Assembly: GCA_028095005.1 (NCBI GenBank) | Contig: CM051461.1 | Coordinates: 172,057,144-172,121,143, forward strand | Origin: Rhynchospora pubera | Lineage: Eukaryota; Streptophyta; Magnoliopsida; Poales; Cyperaceae | Direction: 5' to 3' | Length of the DNA stretch: 64,000 nt | Part shown: positions 22,397 through 37,100 of the stretch, piece by piece | Layout of the letters: each line of letters opens with the position of its first letter | How positions within the stretch are numbered: the stretch's first letter is position 1 | Notes under the pieces: model-generated | The model's database searches: none | The model's input: the letters and a program-made list of their open reading frames with translations, nothing else | Told to the model about the DNA's origin: nothing | Program-made: the position numbers and the translations under genes

Positions 22397-23422
22397 AATC
22401 AAAATGTACTAACAAATTATAAATTTTACATAGAAGATAAAAATGTTAGTACAACGATTACCACTTGGCCCTAAAGAATATTAATTGAATTGGTAATAAA
22501 ACTTTATCTTAGTTGATCATAGTCCTAAATTTATTAAAATGTAATATTGTGACGGATAGCCAGATACCAAAAAAGTTTGAATACAATTAATTATCGCTAC
22601 TTTTAATCACATATATATGCTTTCAAACATAAAAATCATATTCAAATTTGTATCCGTTTTCAAATTAAGATTATAATTTTCGCATGCATAGTGAATATCA
22701 TCTGTCCATACCCATATCGACAAAAAAAATATCTATACGATATCAGCATATAATATCGTTGTTCTCCGATCCTATCCTTAAATAAAATAAAAATAAATGA
22801 AGTACAAGAATCAGAAACCCTCGCAAAATCAAACGGCTGCAAGCACGTCCAGCGCATTGTAGCACTGGAAAAAATAAAGATGTCCAGGACAGGTAGTTGT
22901 GCGGTGGTATTTTAGATTAAATTCCGAAGGGCGTGTATGTAGTGCAAAATTAAAGGTCGTGCTTGTAGAAGTTGGCTTCAGCCTTCAGCTGGTTATCATG
23001 AGCGAAGCTATATTATCTTTGGTGGGTCCAGGACCCACCTCAAAAAAATAATAATATTGTAGTTATTTGTAAATAAAAAAATAAAATATGAAATCAGAGA
23101 TCTATTTTAAAAATTTTGAAAGATCCGGATGGACATGTTCCGTTTGATTTGAATCACATAACAACTCCTAAAAATCACATAGGGATCCATGTCGCATTCA
23201 TTCCTAACGAATCACCTTCTTCTTTCCTCCGCATTATTTGTAGCATACATATATAAAAAAAAAGATGCTCAATGAAATTTCTAATGAACATATTATGCAA
23301 AATTATGAGCAAATGAAAATTTATAGAGAATTATTGTATTTTTTATTGTCTTTACTCTTCAATTATTATTTTCAATATTGGATTATTATATATTTTGTAT
23401 ATTGTATTATTATTATTATTAC

Positions 23423-23468
<46 letters not shown>

Positions 23469-26400
23469 ATATTTTATTTCTCATAAATTTTTTTTATGTC
23501 ACATTGTTTACAGTTATTTATTTAAAACTTGTTATTGTACTATATCTATATTAGACGTTATGTCGTAAATATATTTTCAACCAAAAAAATTTATGGAGTT
23601 CATTGACGTGAATTCCTAGCTAAGTCTTTGCTGTATTATTAATTGTATTAAAAAAATGAGGAATTGTTGAAAAATTCATAGGTTGAACGCAACACGAGCG
23701 AGTATTCGTTTTCTTATTTTTCTGTGAATAGTTGTTGGATAAGTCGATGACAATTATGAATAATCCAATCCTTTTAAAAAAAACCTTTCCAATTACCCCC
23801 ACGCCCACACACAGAGAAAAAAAATAATAAATTAATCATATGATTCAATATTAAGTTGGAGTACACATCTCAAAAACTCAGTTTCTTTCATCAAATTAAA
23901 GAACCAAATAAAACTAGTTGGAAGGAGGTCTCCGCGACAAAGTATGGTATGAAAAGTTAGTTGAAGTTATATATTATATTAATGTAAAAATAATGTTGCA
24001 TCCAATCATTGCACAACAGATCATTTGTACAGCGTCCAAGGTTTGGCAAAAAGGAGAATAGTTAATGAATACAACGTGGTGATGGTGAACCGAACTAACT
24101 ATTATTATTATTTTTTAAAAAAAAAGGAAATGGCTCGTCCAAACTTCACTTAAATCTTGTATGATAATTATATTGTAAATTCTTTACTAACATATTATCA
24201 CTAACATTTTAATTCTTATTATTCGCATAACTCGCTTTAAATTTGTCAAGTCAAGAGCTTCGACTATTATCCAGATACTTATATTTTTACTTTGATTAAT
24301 TTGCTTTGGTAATATGCTGTGGTTGTTTTCGAAGGCAATCGATGAGATACAGGAGTTGGAACTCCGATAGAAATTGATAAAATTTTCATTTTGTTTATCT
24401 TTATCCGCAACCAAAGATTTAAGACCCAATCAAGAACAACATAAATTAAAAAAAAATGCTTTGACAAGAACAAGCGTCAAGCACGCCTAGACATGGGTTT
24501 TGATTCGTCAGTACATATGCATTAGATCATGAACCCAATCACCGGTTTATATTGCCTATTTGGCTATTTGCCTTTATTCCTTGCCTATCTTCCAAACTGT
24601 CCAATTAGTTAATACAAAATGCACATCTCATGATAACGTAACCACCAATTCCTAGTGGACTCGCAACCCCCACCAAAAATCCGTTTAATGATGGGAAGAC
24701 TTGAAACCAAATCATGTACTAAAAAATATATATTACTGGATCGGATCTTAAAATTGCAAGACCCGAACCCGATAGCTAAACACGGTTGAGCTGAAAGAAC
24801 CTTATGGTTAAGGTGTTAATACTTGAGAGGGGGTCCATTGACACCCCAAACCAACAACCAAGTATATTAACAAAAGCCAATAGAGAGAGAGAGAACAACT
24901 TTAATTGGAGGCGGGTGTATGGTGGGCTTTTTTCTCTAGTCGATTCGCCAGCTCTATCTTTTCCAAAAGGAGGGAAACAAAGTGGTTTTGGTGGTGAGAC
25001 CAATGGTGACAACGCTCCTTCACTTGCACTGCAGCCGGCCTAAGCCTTGCATTACAAGGTTGGCACATTTGGTGTACAAAATCATCTCCATATCAGGACC
25101 CAAATCTAGTCTACAAAAGTTGTGTATTTTGGTTGTCACGATCTTCTGTGGTGTACTTTCTGTAATCTTGTAATAAAGTTTGTGTATTCTGTACTGTTAT
25201 ATTTTGTACTGTGATGCTAACAAAGGCATAATACTAGTGAAGTAATTCGATCGACTTTTTAGAATTTGTATTTCAGAAATGACAGTTTTACCCTCACTTG
25301 AACAAAACCATCATATAAAATAGGCAAAGTGAATATTTAAATAATCAAGTGAACGTATATAAACAAATAAGTTCAATAAAAATAAGTTGAATATGCATAT
25401 AAAAATCTGAACAACAATAAGTTGAATCGCCCAGTTAAGCAGTTATCATGGTCCAAGGATAAAATGTGACCAAGGTATTATTAAAAATAATAAGATAACA
25501 AGTATTATGTTATAATGTACTCATTGCTGAAATGTACACAATCTCTTAATTGAAGACCATAGATACTAGCCATTACAAAATATACATCATTTTTAGAAGC
25601 GTATAGTTGTGGACAGTGGACACAGAAGATCTCTATAAAACAAAATAGTTTGCACGTTCTCAACTGGAAGTCTTTTAAGGCAATTGATAGCAATAACTCA
25701 TTATGCTACACTCTGAAGTCTGAAGTGAACTTGAGCATTGGGAGCGCTTTTTTGTTACAAATTGTAAGATTGAACAATTGAGAGAACTTGGGAGCTGGAC
25801 CCACTGACAAGAAAAGCCCAAAAAGATTTGAGAACAGTTTAATGACGTCCACCGTCCATTATTAAACTATAAAATGCGACCAAATTGCAGTTTTGAGAAC
25901 ATTTAAAATTTCAGTTTTTGTCTACATTGGAAGAACAACGAAATTTAAGAATATTTCGTTTTTTTTTAAAAAAGATATCTTGTTTTTATAATTTCGGGGA
26001 CCGACAAACAAAAATTCTTGCTCGGGGGTTTTGATTCCCACATTTCTTCGTTTGTTTTGCTCTTTTCTCTTTATTATTTCCAAACTTTGCACAAAAGTTC
26101 AACCAAAATGATCTAAATTTACCGTCCGACATTTCAATTCATACCTTTTATCTTTTATGCTTTCCACATAGATAAGAGGCTAAGAGCAAGAAAATTTTCA
26201 AATTTGCTGTGATGAATTTGGCGGAAGACAACATCCGTCTTATAGCATAGTTATATACAGAGAATTACTGACGCTCATGAAAGGGACGATCAAGATAGAC
26301 ATCTAACAAATTTAGGATATCTTTTGTCCAGCTAAGATGCATAATTAAAATTTTCTTTAAATGATAGAGAAGATTTATAAATTTCTCATCTTACTTTGTC

Positions 26401-28207
26401 CACTAGTGCTTAGATATAAAAAATATCTTAAAGCTATTTCTGTGAGTTATTTATTTTTCATTTCAACAAAAAGTTGGCATATATATAGTTAATCGCATGT
26501 CCAAGAGGCCATTGGCTTATCACAAAATTGAAAAAACCTAAACAAGGATTTTCACTTACAAGTACCAAGAAAAAAAAAATGTGAACCACAAATACAATGA
26601 GGCTTCAAAGCATCTAATCCCCCACAAAATACATACTAGTACTACAAGTCTACAACCACCATTGAGCTTGAAGCACTACAGAGAAGTGAGAGAACAGATG
26701 TTCATGCCAAACAGCTGTGAGATTGAGAGATTTATGCCTGGACAGGAAGTGATGTAGCATCTTAAATTAGTTCATGCACTGTATACAAGATATTTATTGG
26801 TAGCATTATCTAAATTTGATGCACACCGCCTCGCCTTTTTATTGCTGTGACGTTACTGGATGCGTGACAAAAAATGGAAACCTCTCAGACGCATCAATTC
26901 TACTGTCCAGTGATTTCATTTCAAAAGGACTTGGCCAAAAGGAAAATAAAGGAAAATATGAAAACTAATTTCAAAAGATATCCCATTATGTTGGCAAATC
27001 TACAAAAAGGATTCGAGTTTATTTGAAATCAAATTAAATATGATAATTATTTTTTAATTAATATACACAGACGAGCACTTGCACGATTGCAAAATTTAAA
27101 AGACAAAAATGCATTTTATTCAATTCATAGGGGCCTTGGGGCCCCTTCACCTCTGGTTGGCGTGAATTTTCTAAATAATTACTTCAATCGTGTAAAGGCA
27201 TTCAAGGATAGGGTTAGAGCAAAGAACAGAACCCTAATATCCACTTTTAAAGAATAGTCATCACATGCCCTAAAACGGAATTTAGAAAAGTGTATGGCTT
27301 ATCATTATGCAGCTATCAACTAACATAACGCTAAAGACACTACATTAATAGAAAAATTCCAGAGCAAATGAATATTGAAGATTTGTTGTGGGCCGCTTCT
27401 GATGATGTTTAACTAACACTACACAACCCATGATGGTAACATGCACCGGGAAGATGGAAACAACCCCAGAACAAATCATACCAACTAAAATTATTTTACC
27501 GTACACATTAGAAGCGACTATATTTTCATCATACACGTATTATTTTAATACTTAGATGTAACTAGGCCTGTCACATCCCCGCAAACACACGGCATATTAA
27601 ACTAATGAATCTACTTCAGCAAGGTTCATGTATCATAGCACAGCTAAGGAGCTATAAATAGACAAACATATATATAAAATAGGATAAATAACAGATGTTC
27701 CAACAGAAAGATTTAAAAGCTCAATCATGAGTCATGACTCATGAGTTAGCCCCCTAAGCCTACAATTAATACTGATTGAGTCGTTAGGTAGATTAATCAA
27801 GTATCCCGCATTATACCAATTATTATTAACTATACATCATTTGAATATCTTTCTCTTATCTTTTCATTTAACTCTTTAATGAAGCAGCAAAACAGCCTAT
27901 TTTGAAACATCTGCAAGAAGGCAGGTTTGAAAAAATAGAGAACAAAACCAGCACCCCCACCCACCCACACACACACACACGAAAAGCTCACGTTTGCTGG
28001 TGATCAAAATGAGCCTATAGAATAACATATAAATACTGGGCATCTTATTAGAACAAGGAAAACAATTTCATATGTTTTGGCATGGCCTTTATTGGTGGCC
28101 AATAAATAACCTAGAAACTATATCAACATATAAATCAAAATTATACTACCGTGACAGAAATTTTAATTCCTCTTCTTCAAAATTTTCCTCGAAAATCTTA
28201 CATTTTA
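22397..28207. other. 5.8 kb intergenic region, no gene seen
   Basis: AT-rich, with no frame showing a family motif. It includes an (ATT)n microsatellite at 23405-23468 and a CA-rich tract near 27959-27980. A GC-richer patch at 24800-25250 has an AGAGAGAGAG run and a CTTGAGAGGGGG run that could be an LTR remnant, but no paired repeat was found. The last few hundred bases are the 3' flank of the dihydroorotate dehydrogenase gene. Confidence 0.5.
23405..23468. repeat. (ATT)n microsatellite
   Basis: About twenty near-perfect ATT triplets with one interruption (ACT). It is likely length-polymorphic. Confidence 0.8.
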
Positions 28208-31200
28208 TTATGTGTAGTCTGCACCAACAGCTTCCTGAACAGATTTAAAGCCATCTCTCTCCAAGCACTCAGCAAGTTCCGCCTATAAAAAAATATATAG
28301 AGAGAATTTACAAAGTCAGCCAAATATGCTCCTAACACACCACAGGCACGAACCGATAAGATGGAGTTATGTTTAATCTTTGCAGAAGGAAACAATGCAT
28401 TATCGTTCCTATATAATTTACAACAATCATTTATGTGCCCTTATGAAAACAATGTAAAGATATTAATTCTCCTGTCCTGAGTTTGCGCCAGAACAAAGAG
28501 TCTTAGAGGGTAGGTAGACTGTCAAAAAATATGTTCAGAAATGCATCATAATTCAAGCCTCTGCAAAGATACCAAATGAAATTGTTTCAGCTAGAAGAAA
28601 TTCCATATTAACACACACACATTTAGCCAATGGCAGCCTGATAAGAGCAAATAAAGACCTTTATTTGAGGGATAAGAGCAGGCCCGCCATATGCAAAGGC
28701 AGTGTAAAACTGAACAAGTGTTGCCCCTGCTCGAATCTTCTTGTATGCATCTTCACCACTAAAATATTATCAACATAAAAAAGGAATCAACTATTAATTA
28801 GAGTTTGAAAGTGAAAATTATAATTAATTTTTAAAATTGATTAATGGCCTGCTCACCTGCTTACACCGCCACAGCCTATAAGAGGAATTTTGCCCTGAAA
28901 TAGTTTAGATCAATTGAAAAATTGTAAATATCCCTTCAAAAATAATGACTCTGAAGATCACATCTTCATGATGATAATGCCCACAATTATAAGTTAATTC
29001 GCTGGACCTTCCGTCATTGACGAAATTATAAATTGAGAAATTTGACCAAGATATAAGGCATAACATGTACGTTCTTCTAAAGGGCTCTTGCTTGCATGTA
29101 GGCTTGAGGTGCTCGATGAACAAAGATTATATTCACAGAAAAAGTCAGGATAAGTCATTCAAGAAATTACCCGTGTGAGAAGATACATCTCTTTCAAAAC
29201 ATTCGTAGACATGTCAAATAATGGCTTTCCACTTAAACCTCCTACTTCCTTTGATATAGGGTATTGATCAACAGGAGGCAGCCTTGAGATAGTAGTATTT
29301 GATATTATCTGCATAGGTTCAATCATAGAACAGTCATAAAAGTGTTCTGTTTGAAGGATACTATGCAGAAAAGATGGTGAATACGATTTAAGGCAAAGGA
29401 TATGCCTGCAAACTGTTGCCATTAGCTTTTTCCTCAACTATATTTTAGATAGATAATTAAATGGTCAATTTTAAAAAATATTAAAAGAAAACAGAACCAC
29501 AGCATACCAGACCATCCAATCGAAGAGTAAGAGCTACCTACAAACAGGACAAAACAAGTAAAATGCAATATGAGAACATGCTTTTCTAATGGATTGGAAC
29601 ATTAAATCACTACAAAATGTAGTTATTTAGAGTGGGGCGAAAAAATTACTGCCGCTATGTCATCAAGGTCTTCTTTAGTCAGATCAGGTGCAATTTTCAC
29701 AAGCAATGGTGGTGGACCCTCCTCGCCCCATTGCATCTCATCTCGTGCCTCTTGCACCTATTTTAGAGAACCCAAATAAGTCCTTGAATCAAAATCGATG
29801 TAAAATAGAGAGTGGGAGAAAGGTCAAAACTCAAAAGGGATTCACCCTCTTCACTAGATCTTTGAGCTGTTTACGGCCTTGAAGCTTCCGGAGTCCAGGA
29901 GTATTTGGGGAAGAAACATTTATTACCTGAATTTGGGAAAAAAATAAGTCAGATAAAAAGTAATCTTAAACAGCAAAACTGGTGCAAATTCTGTACCGCT
30001 CCAATAAACTCCTTAATGGTAAAAACCTTGCTAGTTCAGTGTGAAACAGGTTGTGCAAAGTACAAGATGGTACCAACTGGAAGTATCCTGGCTTTGGAAC
30101 CTGACATCTACATTTTTCAGTTTTCAACCAGGCAACAAATGACAAAAGTTAACCAGAAACAAGCAATAGAAAATTTAACATCCAAAGAACTCCAACGCTA
30201 TAAGGAAAATGCACAAAATCCTCTTTACAAATAGTAGCTTGAGGATCCATCTTTGTTGAATAAGTCACTAAAAGCAGTTAGTCTCAACAAAGACAGACAA
30301 AGTTACAATAAACGAAGGCTACTTTTCAAATTCCATCAAAAAGGTTATAATAAAATCAAGAACCCACAAGTAATCCACAAACAGGGAATAAAGCTAGTAG
30401 CCACTAAGCAAACTCTCAGAAAATAAAAATAAACAAGAGAAACTTTGCTAAAGTTATCAGAAAATTCAGAAATCTCCTGTCCTTCACAATAGAGTCCACA
30501 GGAGATATTCAAAGAAATTCACACAGTTTTTTAATATTCCAGAAGGATATATTTCTTGATTACTGTTAAAAGAGGGATGGTCTTACAATTTCACAATAAT
30601 TCAGGACCATTTGCAAATTTGGTAATTTATGAACGCACCAGATAATCTGCATATTGCGACAATGTATGTAGTCCTTGTACATAATCTGCCACTGCATCTT
30701 CACTGTTTTTGTTTTTTCCCAGGTTGACCCCTAAAATGCCGGGGCCTGCTTTACCACCTTGCTTTATTTGATTATTGTTGACAGCAGAAGTTGTAGTAGG
30801 GTTCGATCCGCGTGAAGAACTGGATGTTTCTTCCATCTTTCTCTTACCATGCTGCGCACCGAGTCTTTTAGCAACTACTACAATTCCTTCACTATTAAAC
30901 CCGTATCTATTTATGACCGCACTGCCCAAAAAGATAAAGAAAAAGATAAAAAAAAGAAAAGCACTCAGCAGAATATACAACAAATTAGGATTATTTTGAA
31001 CAAAAGGTGGTATCATTAATGTCAAACAATAGATCATACAATTTTCAACAAATAAAAGAATGGATTATTTTGAACAACAGCATCATACTCTTTTTCTTAC
31101 CATGCTTTTATAATTGATTGGATTATTTTGAACAAAGGGGTGGTATTATTAATGCTGAATTTGCAAAAATAATAATGTTTGGTCTTTAATGAGCTTTACT

Positions 31201-32705
31201 TGTGTTATGTACTTATGTGACATGTTAATGTTCAAGTTTGGCAGAAAATGACAAGGTGAACCCTTGCTTGTTAGAAGCAGCAGAAATTATCCGCAGCTGT
31301 AGCTGTCTTATCAAAGAAGAGTAAGCCTTTCAATTCGGTGATCTTTAACACAGTTTAGTACTAAAGGTCATAAGAAGAATTTGAAAACTTTAGTAACAAA
31401 AACTAACCTTAAATGAAATAAGGTGGACCATTCATATTTTGAGACAGCACAGAACTGAATTGACATGTCTTATAACAAGCTTTGTAAAAGTAACTTTTTA
31501 TATTCGTAGATAACTGCAACGTTTAAAATGAAATAGGAGTAATACTGCTACAAGACCCATACTTAGTTTTTTATTTTTATTTTTTTTATCTCGATAAGAT
31601 AGCCACTTCTTTGCAAATTGCAGGTAGTGAAAATAAAATGGGCTAGGCGTCTGCAATCCATCATAATCTACTTTTACGGATATGTCTATTTTAGTGAACT
31701 TTATTATCTTCTTTTGCATTGTGATACTGAACAACCAAACCACACTAACAAAGCTCGTATTCAATTAAATTCAGATGAAAGATTAACCACTTACCGTTCC
31801 TCTGGTAATCTAAAGACACGAGGTTTAGGATTTCCCTCCTGGGGAAGTGGGGTCACTGACCCAACCTCAACAAAGCCAAACCCCAACCCTAGCAATCCTT
31901 CAACAGCCTCAGCATTTTTGTCAAAACCAGCAGCTAGTCCAATTGGGTTTGAGAACTTCCTTCCCCAAACCTCTAACCCAATACTTGGTGGATCCGGTCT
32001 CTTTTCTTTTGGTACCAGACCATGAGATGCTGCTAAAACAGCCAGCCGGTGTGCCAACTCTGCATCCATTAGTGAAAACAATGGGTTGACCGCCTTTGTA
32101 ATATTGAACAACCAACCACTGCAAACAAATATCCAGTAAGATATACTTTATAAACAACTGTTCGAAAGATTATCATGAGCGATGAAAACAGATGTACCAA
32201 AATTTGGCTTCATCAGCAGTGCTTACATAAGCGCCACCAGCAATGCATAGGCCTATCAAGCCTCCAGTTAAAATCCTTCCCTACATTGTAAATATAAATC
32301 AGTAGAAAACGCAGTGTTGTTCTCCAACACTACAGTGAAACCATAAGTGCATTTTCACCAATATAAATAACAACATTCAAAACTCAAAATCAATAAACAA
32401 ATTAGTCGAAATGCATCTTCATGCAATTGGATACAGAGCAAGGAGCAGAAATGGGAGTGGCAAGAAGTGATTCCTAACAAGCAATAACTACTACTACGCA
32501 CAGAAGGTGTATGATGAAATGCCCATGAAAGAAAAACGCCTCAAACCTTTCTAGACAAGGGAGGAATCTTGGGTTTCGGTTTAGGCAACTCGGAGGCAGC
32601 GGAGGAAGATAGCTGTCTGACACTGGGACCCACTCCAGCGGCGCCGCGTCTCAGGCTGTTCCCCAAGGCCTCTTTAATGGAGCTCCGCCAGAAGCGATAG
32701 GCCAT
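28208..32705 (-). CDS. PYRD: dihydroorotate dehydrogenase (quinone), mitochondrial
   Basis: Eleven exons on the minus strand: 32547-32705, 32198-32280, 31795-32118, 30639-30921, 29846-29926, 29650-29757, 29508-29537, 29171-29308, 28857-28894, 28659-28758, 28208-28282. They sum to 1,419 nt, 472 aa plus stop, with all junctions GT-AG and in frame. The enzyme oxidises dihydroorotate to orotate, step four of pyrimidine synthesis, at the mitochondrial inner membrane with quinone as acceptor. Visible signs: an Arg/Ser-rich presequence (1-50), one membrane helix (GGLIGLCIAGGAYVS), GLEVWGRKFSNPIGLAAGFDK, the catalytic-serine motif NVSSPNTPGLR typical of class 2 enzymes, SNTTISR, and the FMN-phosphate site GCGGVSSGEDAY...FAYGGP. 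Length is close to the plant norm (about 460). Exon 7 is only 30 nt. The start is the first ATG in the leader, and upstream in-frame codons are non-ATG. Confidence 0.96.
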
Positions 32706-34151
32706 ATTAGAAGTAGAGAGTATATGGCGAAAGAAAGAGGCGGAGGAAAGGTGAAGGTGGAGCAAAAGAGTGCACGGCGGCGGTGCGACGGAATAGGAGA
32801 GAGAGGGGTTGTGTCGAATTAATTTAATTAATTAACTAGCATAAAGCGCTCGGTTGGCCGATTCCAAATTCCATATGGACCGAGGCTGGGCATGCTTTGC
32901 GTGACACTGACGGATGGGACCCGTTGACTGACAGGTTGCCTGAGAGTAGTTTTTGGGCCTGCTCTTTCTTAGGGGGTGTTTGGATCGTTTAGGAATTGGG
33001 GAATTGGGGGAATTTGCTATTTCGAGGCATAAATTTATTGAGAAGTGTGTAACTTTGTGAAGAGTTTGGATTGTTTATAATAAATTTGACATATGAAATT
33101 CCGGAAATTTGCAATTCCCTCTTATTCCAACCCCATCCAAACGCCCCCATATTAGTGAAAGTGTACGAATTGATGCTCACTAAGTCACTATCATGTTGCT
33201 AATATTTTAATTTTCTTTTTCCAGGATTGTCTCGTATGTGCTTTTTGTTAACTTATTTATTAGGTTGAGCCGTTGACATTAGACTCTGTCGAAGTGCGTC
33301 TGTTACGAGCTTAATGGGACTAGTCTGTTATATTAATATTATTAAATTAAATAATTTATCTTAAGTGTGCACTCTCAATTAATAAATCAATGTGTATATA
33401 ATTAAATATTTTAGAAATACATTCATAAAATATCACATTCGTCGTTTGATATTTTTCAACCATTTAAGTTCATATTGTATATTGTAAAACACAAAAATTA
33501 ACAATTATCAACTACGTGCAATAAATTTTATTTATGCAAATTTTATATGATGCTCAACTTTTACTCGAACAAATATTGTTGAAATACATTTACAATACAT
33601 TAAAACATCTCTTGATGTTTATAATTTATTGAGATTTCACTTCTGATAACACCAAAACTAACAATTTATTTTTCAAAATATTGTTAACTACGTACTCAAA
33701 AAAATTATTCTGCTGACTTTAAACGAAACATTAATTTTTGGCTATTCGAGTTATGCTAGTTGCATAAACAACACATTGTATACATCAATATTTTTTAATC
33801 AATTCATACCAAATTTTATATCTATTAATTATCTACACATCAATGGAAATAACGTTATATTTGCGAAGAACCTTTTTCTCTAAACCTAATATCTTAACTT
33901 CCTGTAAAACATATCAAATCTTCCTTGGAGAAATTAAATACATACACGTTAGTATTTATTCAAATAATTCTCCATCTAAACATGATCATTAGAATTAGCT
34001 GCTAACTATAACCGAGTAAGTGACTACTAAATGTTGAGGCAGGATCGGGCCTGGACTGAAAAAAATAAATAACGAAAGGAGAAGGGCCTCTGTGGTTTAT
34101 ATGTACACAAAAGTTCCCATCTACAGCAAATCCCGTCTCTCGACCAAATAA
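32706..34151. other. intergenic between PYRD and the kinase gene
   Basis: The PYRD promoter lies just right of 32705. The rest is AT-rich and without a gene, apart from the small inverted-repeat element at 32972-33148. Confidence 0.5.
32972..33148. mobile_element. 177 bp MITE (Tourist/Harbinger-like)
   Basis: The terminal inverted repeats are GGGGGTGTTTGGAT and ATCCAAACGCCCCC (one mismatch). Further matches inside the ends are GGAATTGGGG and CAATTCCC. It is flanked by TTA on the left and ATA on the right, a 3 bp target duplication with one change. It lies about 270 bp upstream of the PYRD start codon. Confidence 0.65.
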
Positions 34152-37100
34152 TTAGTTCATTATTTGTTGCTTGTTAGCCACCTGCAAGTTCACAACCATC
34201 AAGGCATTTAGTCATGATACTCATAATTGGGGAGAATGAGGAATCACTTACATATATATTTATATTGTCTATCCAAAAAGAAAGTTTAATTTATAATCCA
34301 ATATTATAAACATCGTTTTTTAAAAGTGCATTTATCATGCCTATAAAATTATGAGATTCGGTGAACGTTTTAGTGTTAATAAAAAAATTCGATTTTTTTT
34401 ATTATTTTGAATGCTTGAATTTAAAGGCTCTTGATGCATTATAAAATGATATTCAAATTATATGACATTTGATTTGTACTCTTCTATTAATCCACAGCAT
34501 ACTTATAAATATATATTTGAAATTCCAATCTTAAATTGATTAAGAGTATATTGTTACTTAAAATTGTCAACATAAGCGATTGCCAATTGACCCCTCCTAT
34601 AAAATATAGGAATCAAAGCAATTACCTTGGCTGACTCCAGATTATCAGATGTAATAGTGAAGCGGCCCTTCTGTCCCAGGAATTGACCTTCTGAATTTGC
34701 ATGTTGATCCTTAACACTAATTGCTGTTATAGAAAATTGAAATAAGTGAAGCATACAAATAAACAAAGGAATCTAAGATCTAAGATATATATTAAAAACC
34801 GTGGCCGATATTTAAACTTGAAATATCGGTCAAAAATAGAGTTAATTTTTTTACACTGTTATTTATATAAATTAAAAATAGTTTAAAAGTTAAATATATT
34901 TGGAAATCTAAGGTAGATATATTTGGAAGTCTAAGGTAGTTCATGTCTAACCTATAGGAAAAAATAATTGTACCAATCATCTAAGATAGTTTTTTATATA
35001 TAAAGTAAATATAAAATAGATATATTGGAAATATATATTTCTTTATATATTGATAGATTTAGCCATCAAAATTTATCAAATGGCGGCGAAGCCGCCTACC
35101 CCTCATCTAGTAATTAAATTAATGTCAATTACTCCTATATATATGCCTTACCTCTCTCCTTTTTGTTTTAAGTTATTTCTTAAACCTAAGTCATGCTCAT
35201 AAACCCATATAAAATGGAAGGAACAAAAAATAACTGACAAAATTCTTCTTACTAATTTCTACTGTAATCCTGGATTAGTGATATGACATGAGGCACACCT
35301 GTATCAGATGAAGGAAGTTGACTAAAGGAAGCTGAAGGCTGATCTATGCATAATACATCAATTGCTGAATCAGCCTCGTCTTTGTTTAAGTCAACACCCC
35401 TATTATCTTGACAAAGATCAACATTTCTGCTTTATAAACAAAAGCATCTATATTTATACATAACTAAGCTGAAAAAATTATAAAATGTATATATAGATAG
35501 GATAATACCTCTTTGTAGCAGGAGCCTGATGTTCTGGAGAGTCATTTGTACAATTTTGACTAGCCACACTGCTGTCACTGCTCTCCTGCAACAAGATTTC
35601 ATTTTAAGAAAAATGTAACGGAGTTTTTAAATTGTCCCCTAATGTGTTGTTATCACATGACAATAGAACTTTTGCTACCCTTAATTTCACGGATTTTTTA
35701 GATTGCCTCCAAATATGTGATTGTAGCAAGACAATGGAACATTTCACATAGTAGCTATAAATTCAGTTTCTATAATACTTAAGCTAGAAACAAAAAATGA
35801 TGGTTGCGAAAATAGAAAAGAAGGAAGCCAAATAATGTTTTAAGTCTCAGAGTCAGTTGCACAATGAAATATGTTGGTTAATTGGCAAAATCCATTGTAT
35901 AAAACTTATACAATGACATGTATAAAACTTACCTTGTGCACATCACTGGTGTGTTCGCCATCTTCGTGCAATGTATCAAGCTCAAATAGAGTCCGTAAAA
36001 ATGAAGATAATTCATCATTATCTTCCTTCATGAATAAAAGGAAAGAATAAAATAAATTGTCAAAGAAATGAGCAAATTCTAACCATAGAATTGTCTTATG
36101 TGTATTTATTTGTATTTTATAGATTACCTGTGAAGCTTGAGCCTTCAATTCATTGATATCAAAATTCCAGTTACTTATCCCCTTCTGGTATTCAATCTGC
36201 ATGAGAAGTGAGAGTCATTATAATCTAAATCATATATTTTATGTACTTTTCTATAACAGACTGAACCTACATAAGCACGATTGAAAGTTATACTTTTCCA
36301 TAATTCATACAATTATTTTTTGTTTCACAACAATATATTATGATGTACAGAACAATAGAAAGGTGAAACCTTTGATCTTTCCTCCTGCTCAACTAGCTGT
36401 CCCATTTGACAAACAACTTCTGTTTCCTTGTCCTGTTTATGAAAGGAAACAAAAAGGTTCTGTGAAACTCAATCCGTCATCACTTTCATTGAAAAAACAA
36501 TAATCTTTTTCAGAGAAATTCACTTTTATCCTTATTGCAGACAGTACCATGGATTTTGGTATATGCCAAAAGAAAGTTCGATATAATGAGTAATAAAAAA
36601 CCGTAGGAACTGTATGCAAGTAAAAATGATTTCACCTACTTCCACATGAGGTCTATGTGGCATAAAATGTATTAGAACTACAAAGTAAGGCTAATCTTGT
36701 AATTCTTTGTTTCATCCAAAACCAGTAGTGCCTTTTGCAAATGCCGAGTGAGAATGCAATTTGACTATCTTTCTTGCGAATATCCAAATAAAGTTCTATT
36801 ATAATTTATGAACCTTCAGCAAATGAACACTATCCACTAGAGGAGGCAATTTATCTAAGACATCTTTTATAATCCGGTTGTGAGACTTGGCATGTTTGAA
36901 GAAGTGATGCTTCAGAAGTTGATGTGCTGATGGTCTTTCTGATGGATCTTTCAACAAGCACATAGCTATCACCTGCTTAAAATACTACAACAAGAAAAAG
37001 ACATAGGATGAATTTATCTTTTTTAATTGTTGTTTTATGTCATTTCATAAATTAGTTTCATCCTTTATGGTGTAGGTAATGGTAGTAAGGGTGGGAGCAG

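Noticed and set aside
24800..25250. LTR-like patch with a CTTGAGAGGGGG run
   Set aside because: No partner repeat, primer site or target duplication could be found.
34565..34625. A 29-nt 'intron' in the kinase (GTAATTGC...TTTATAG)
   Set aside because: Far below the minimum length of plant introns. Read-through or splicing to 34181 is more plausible.
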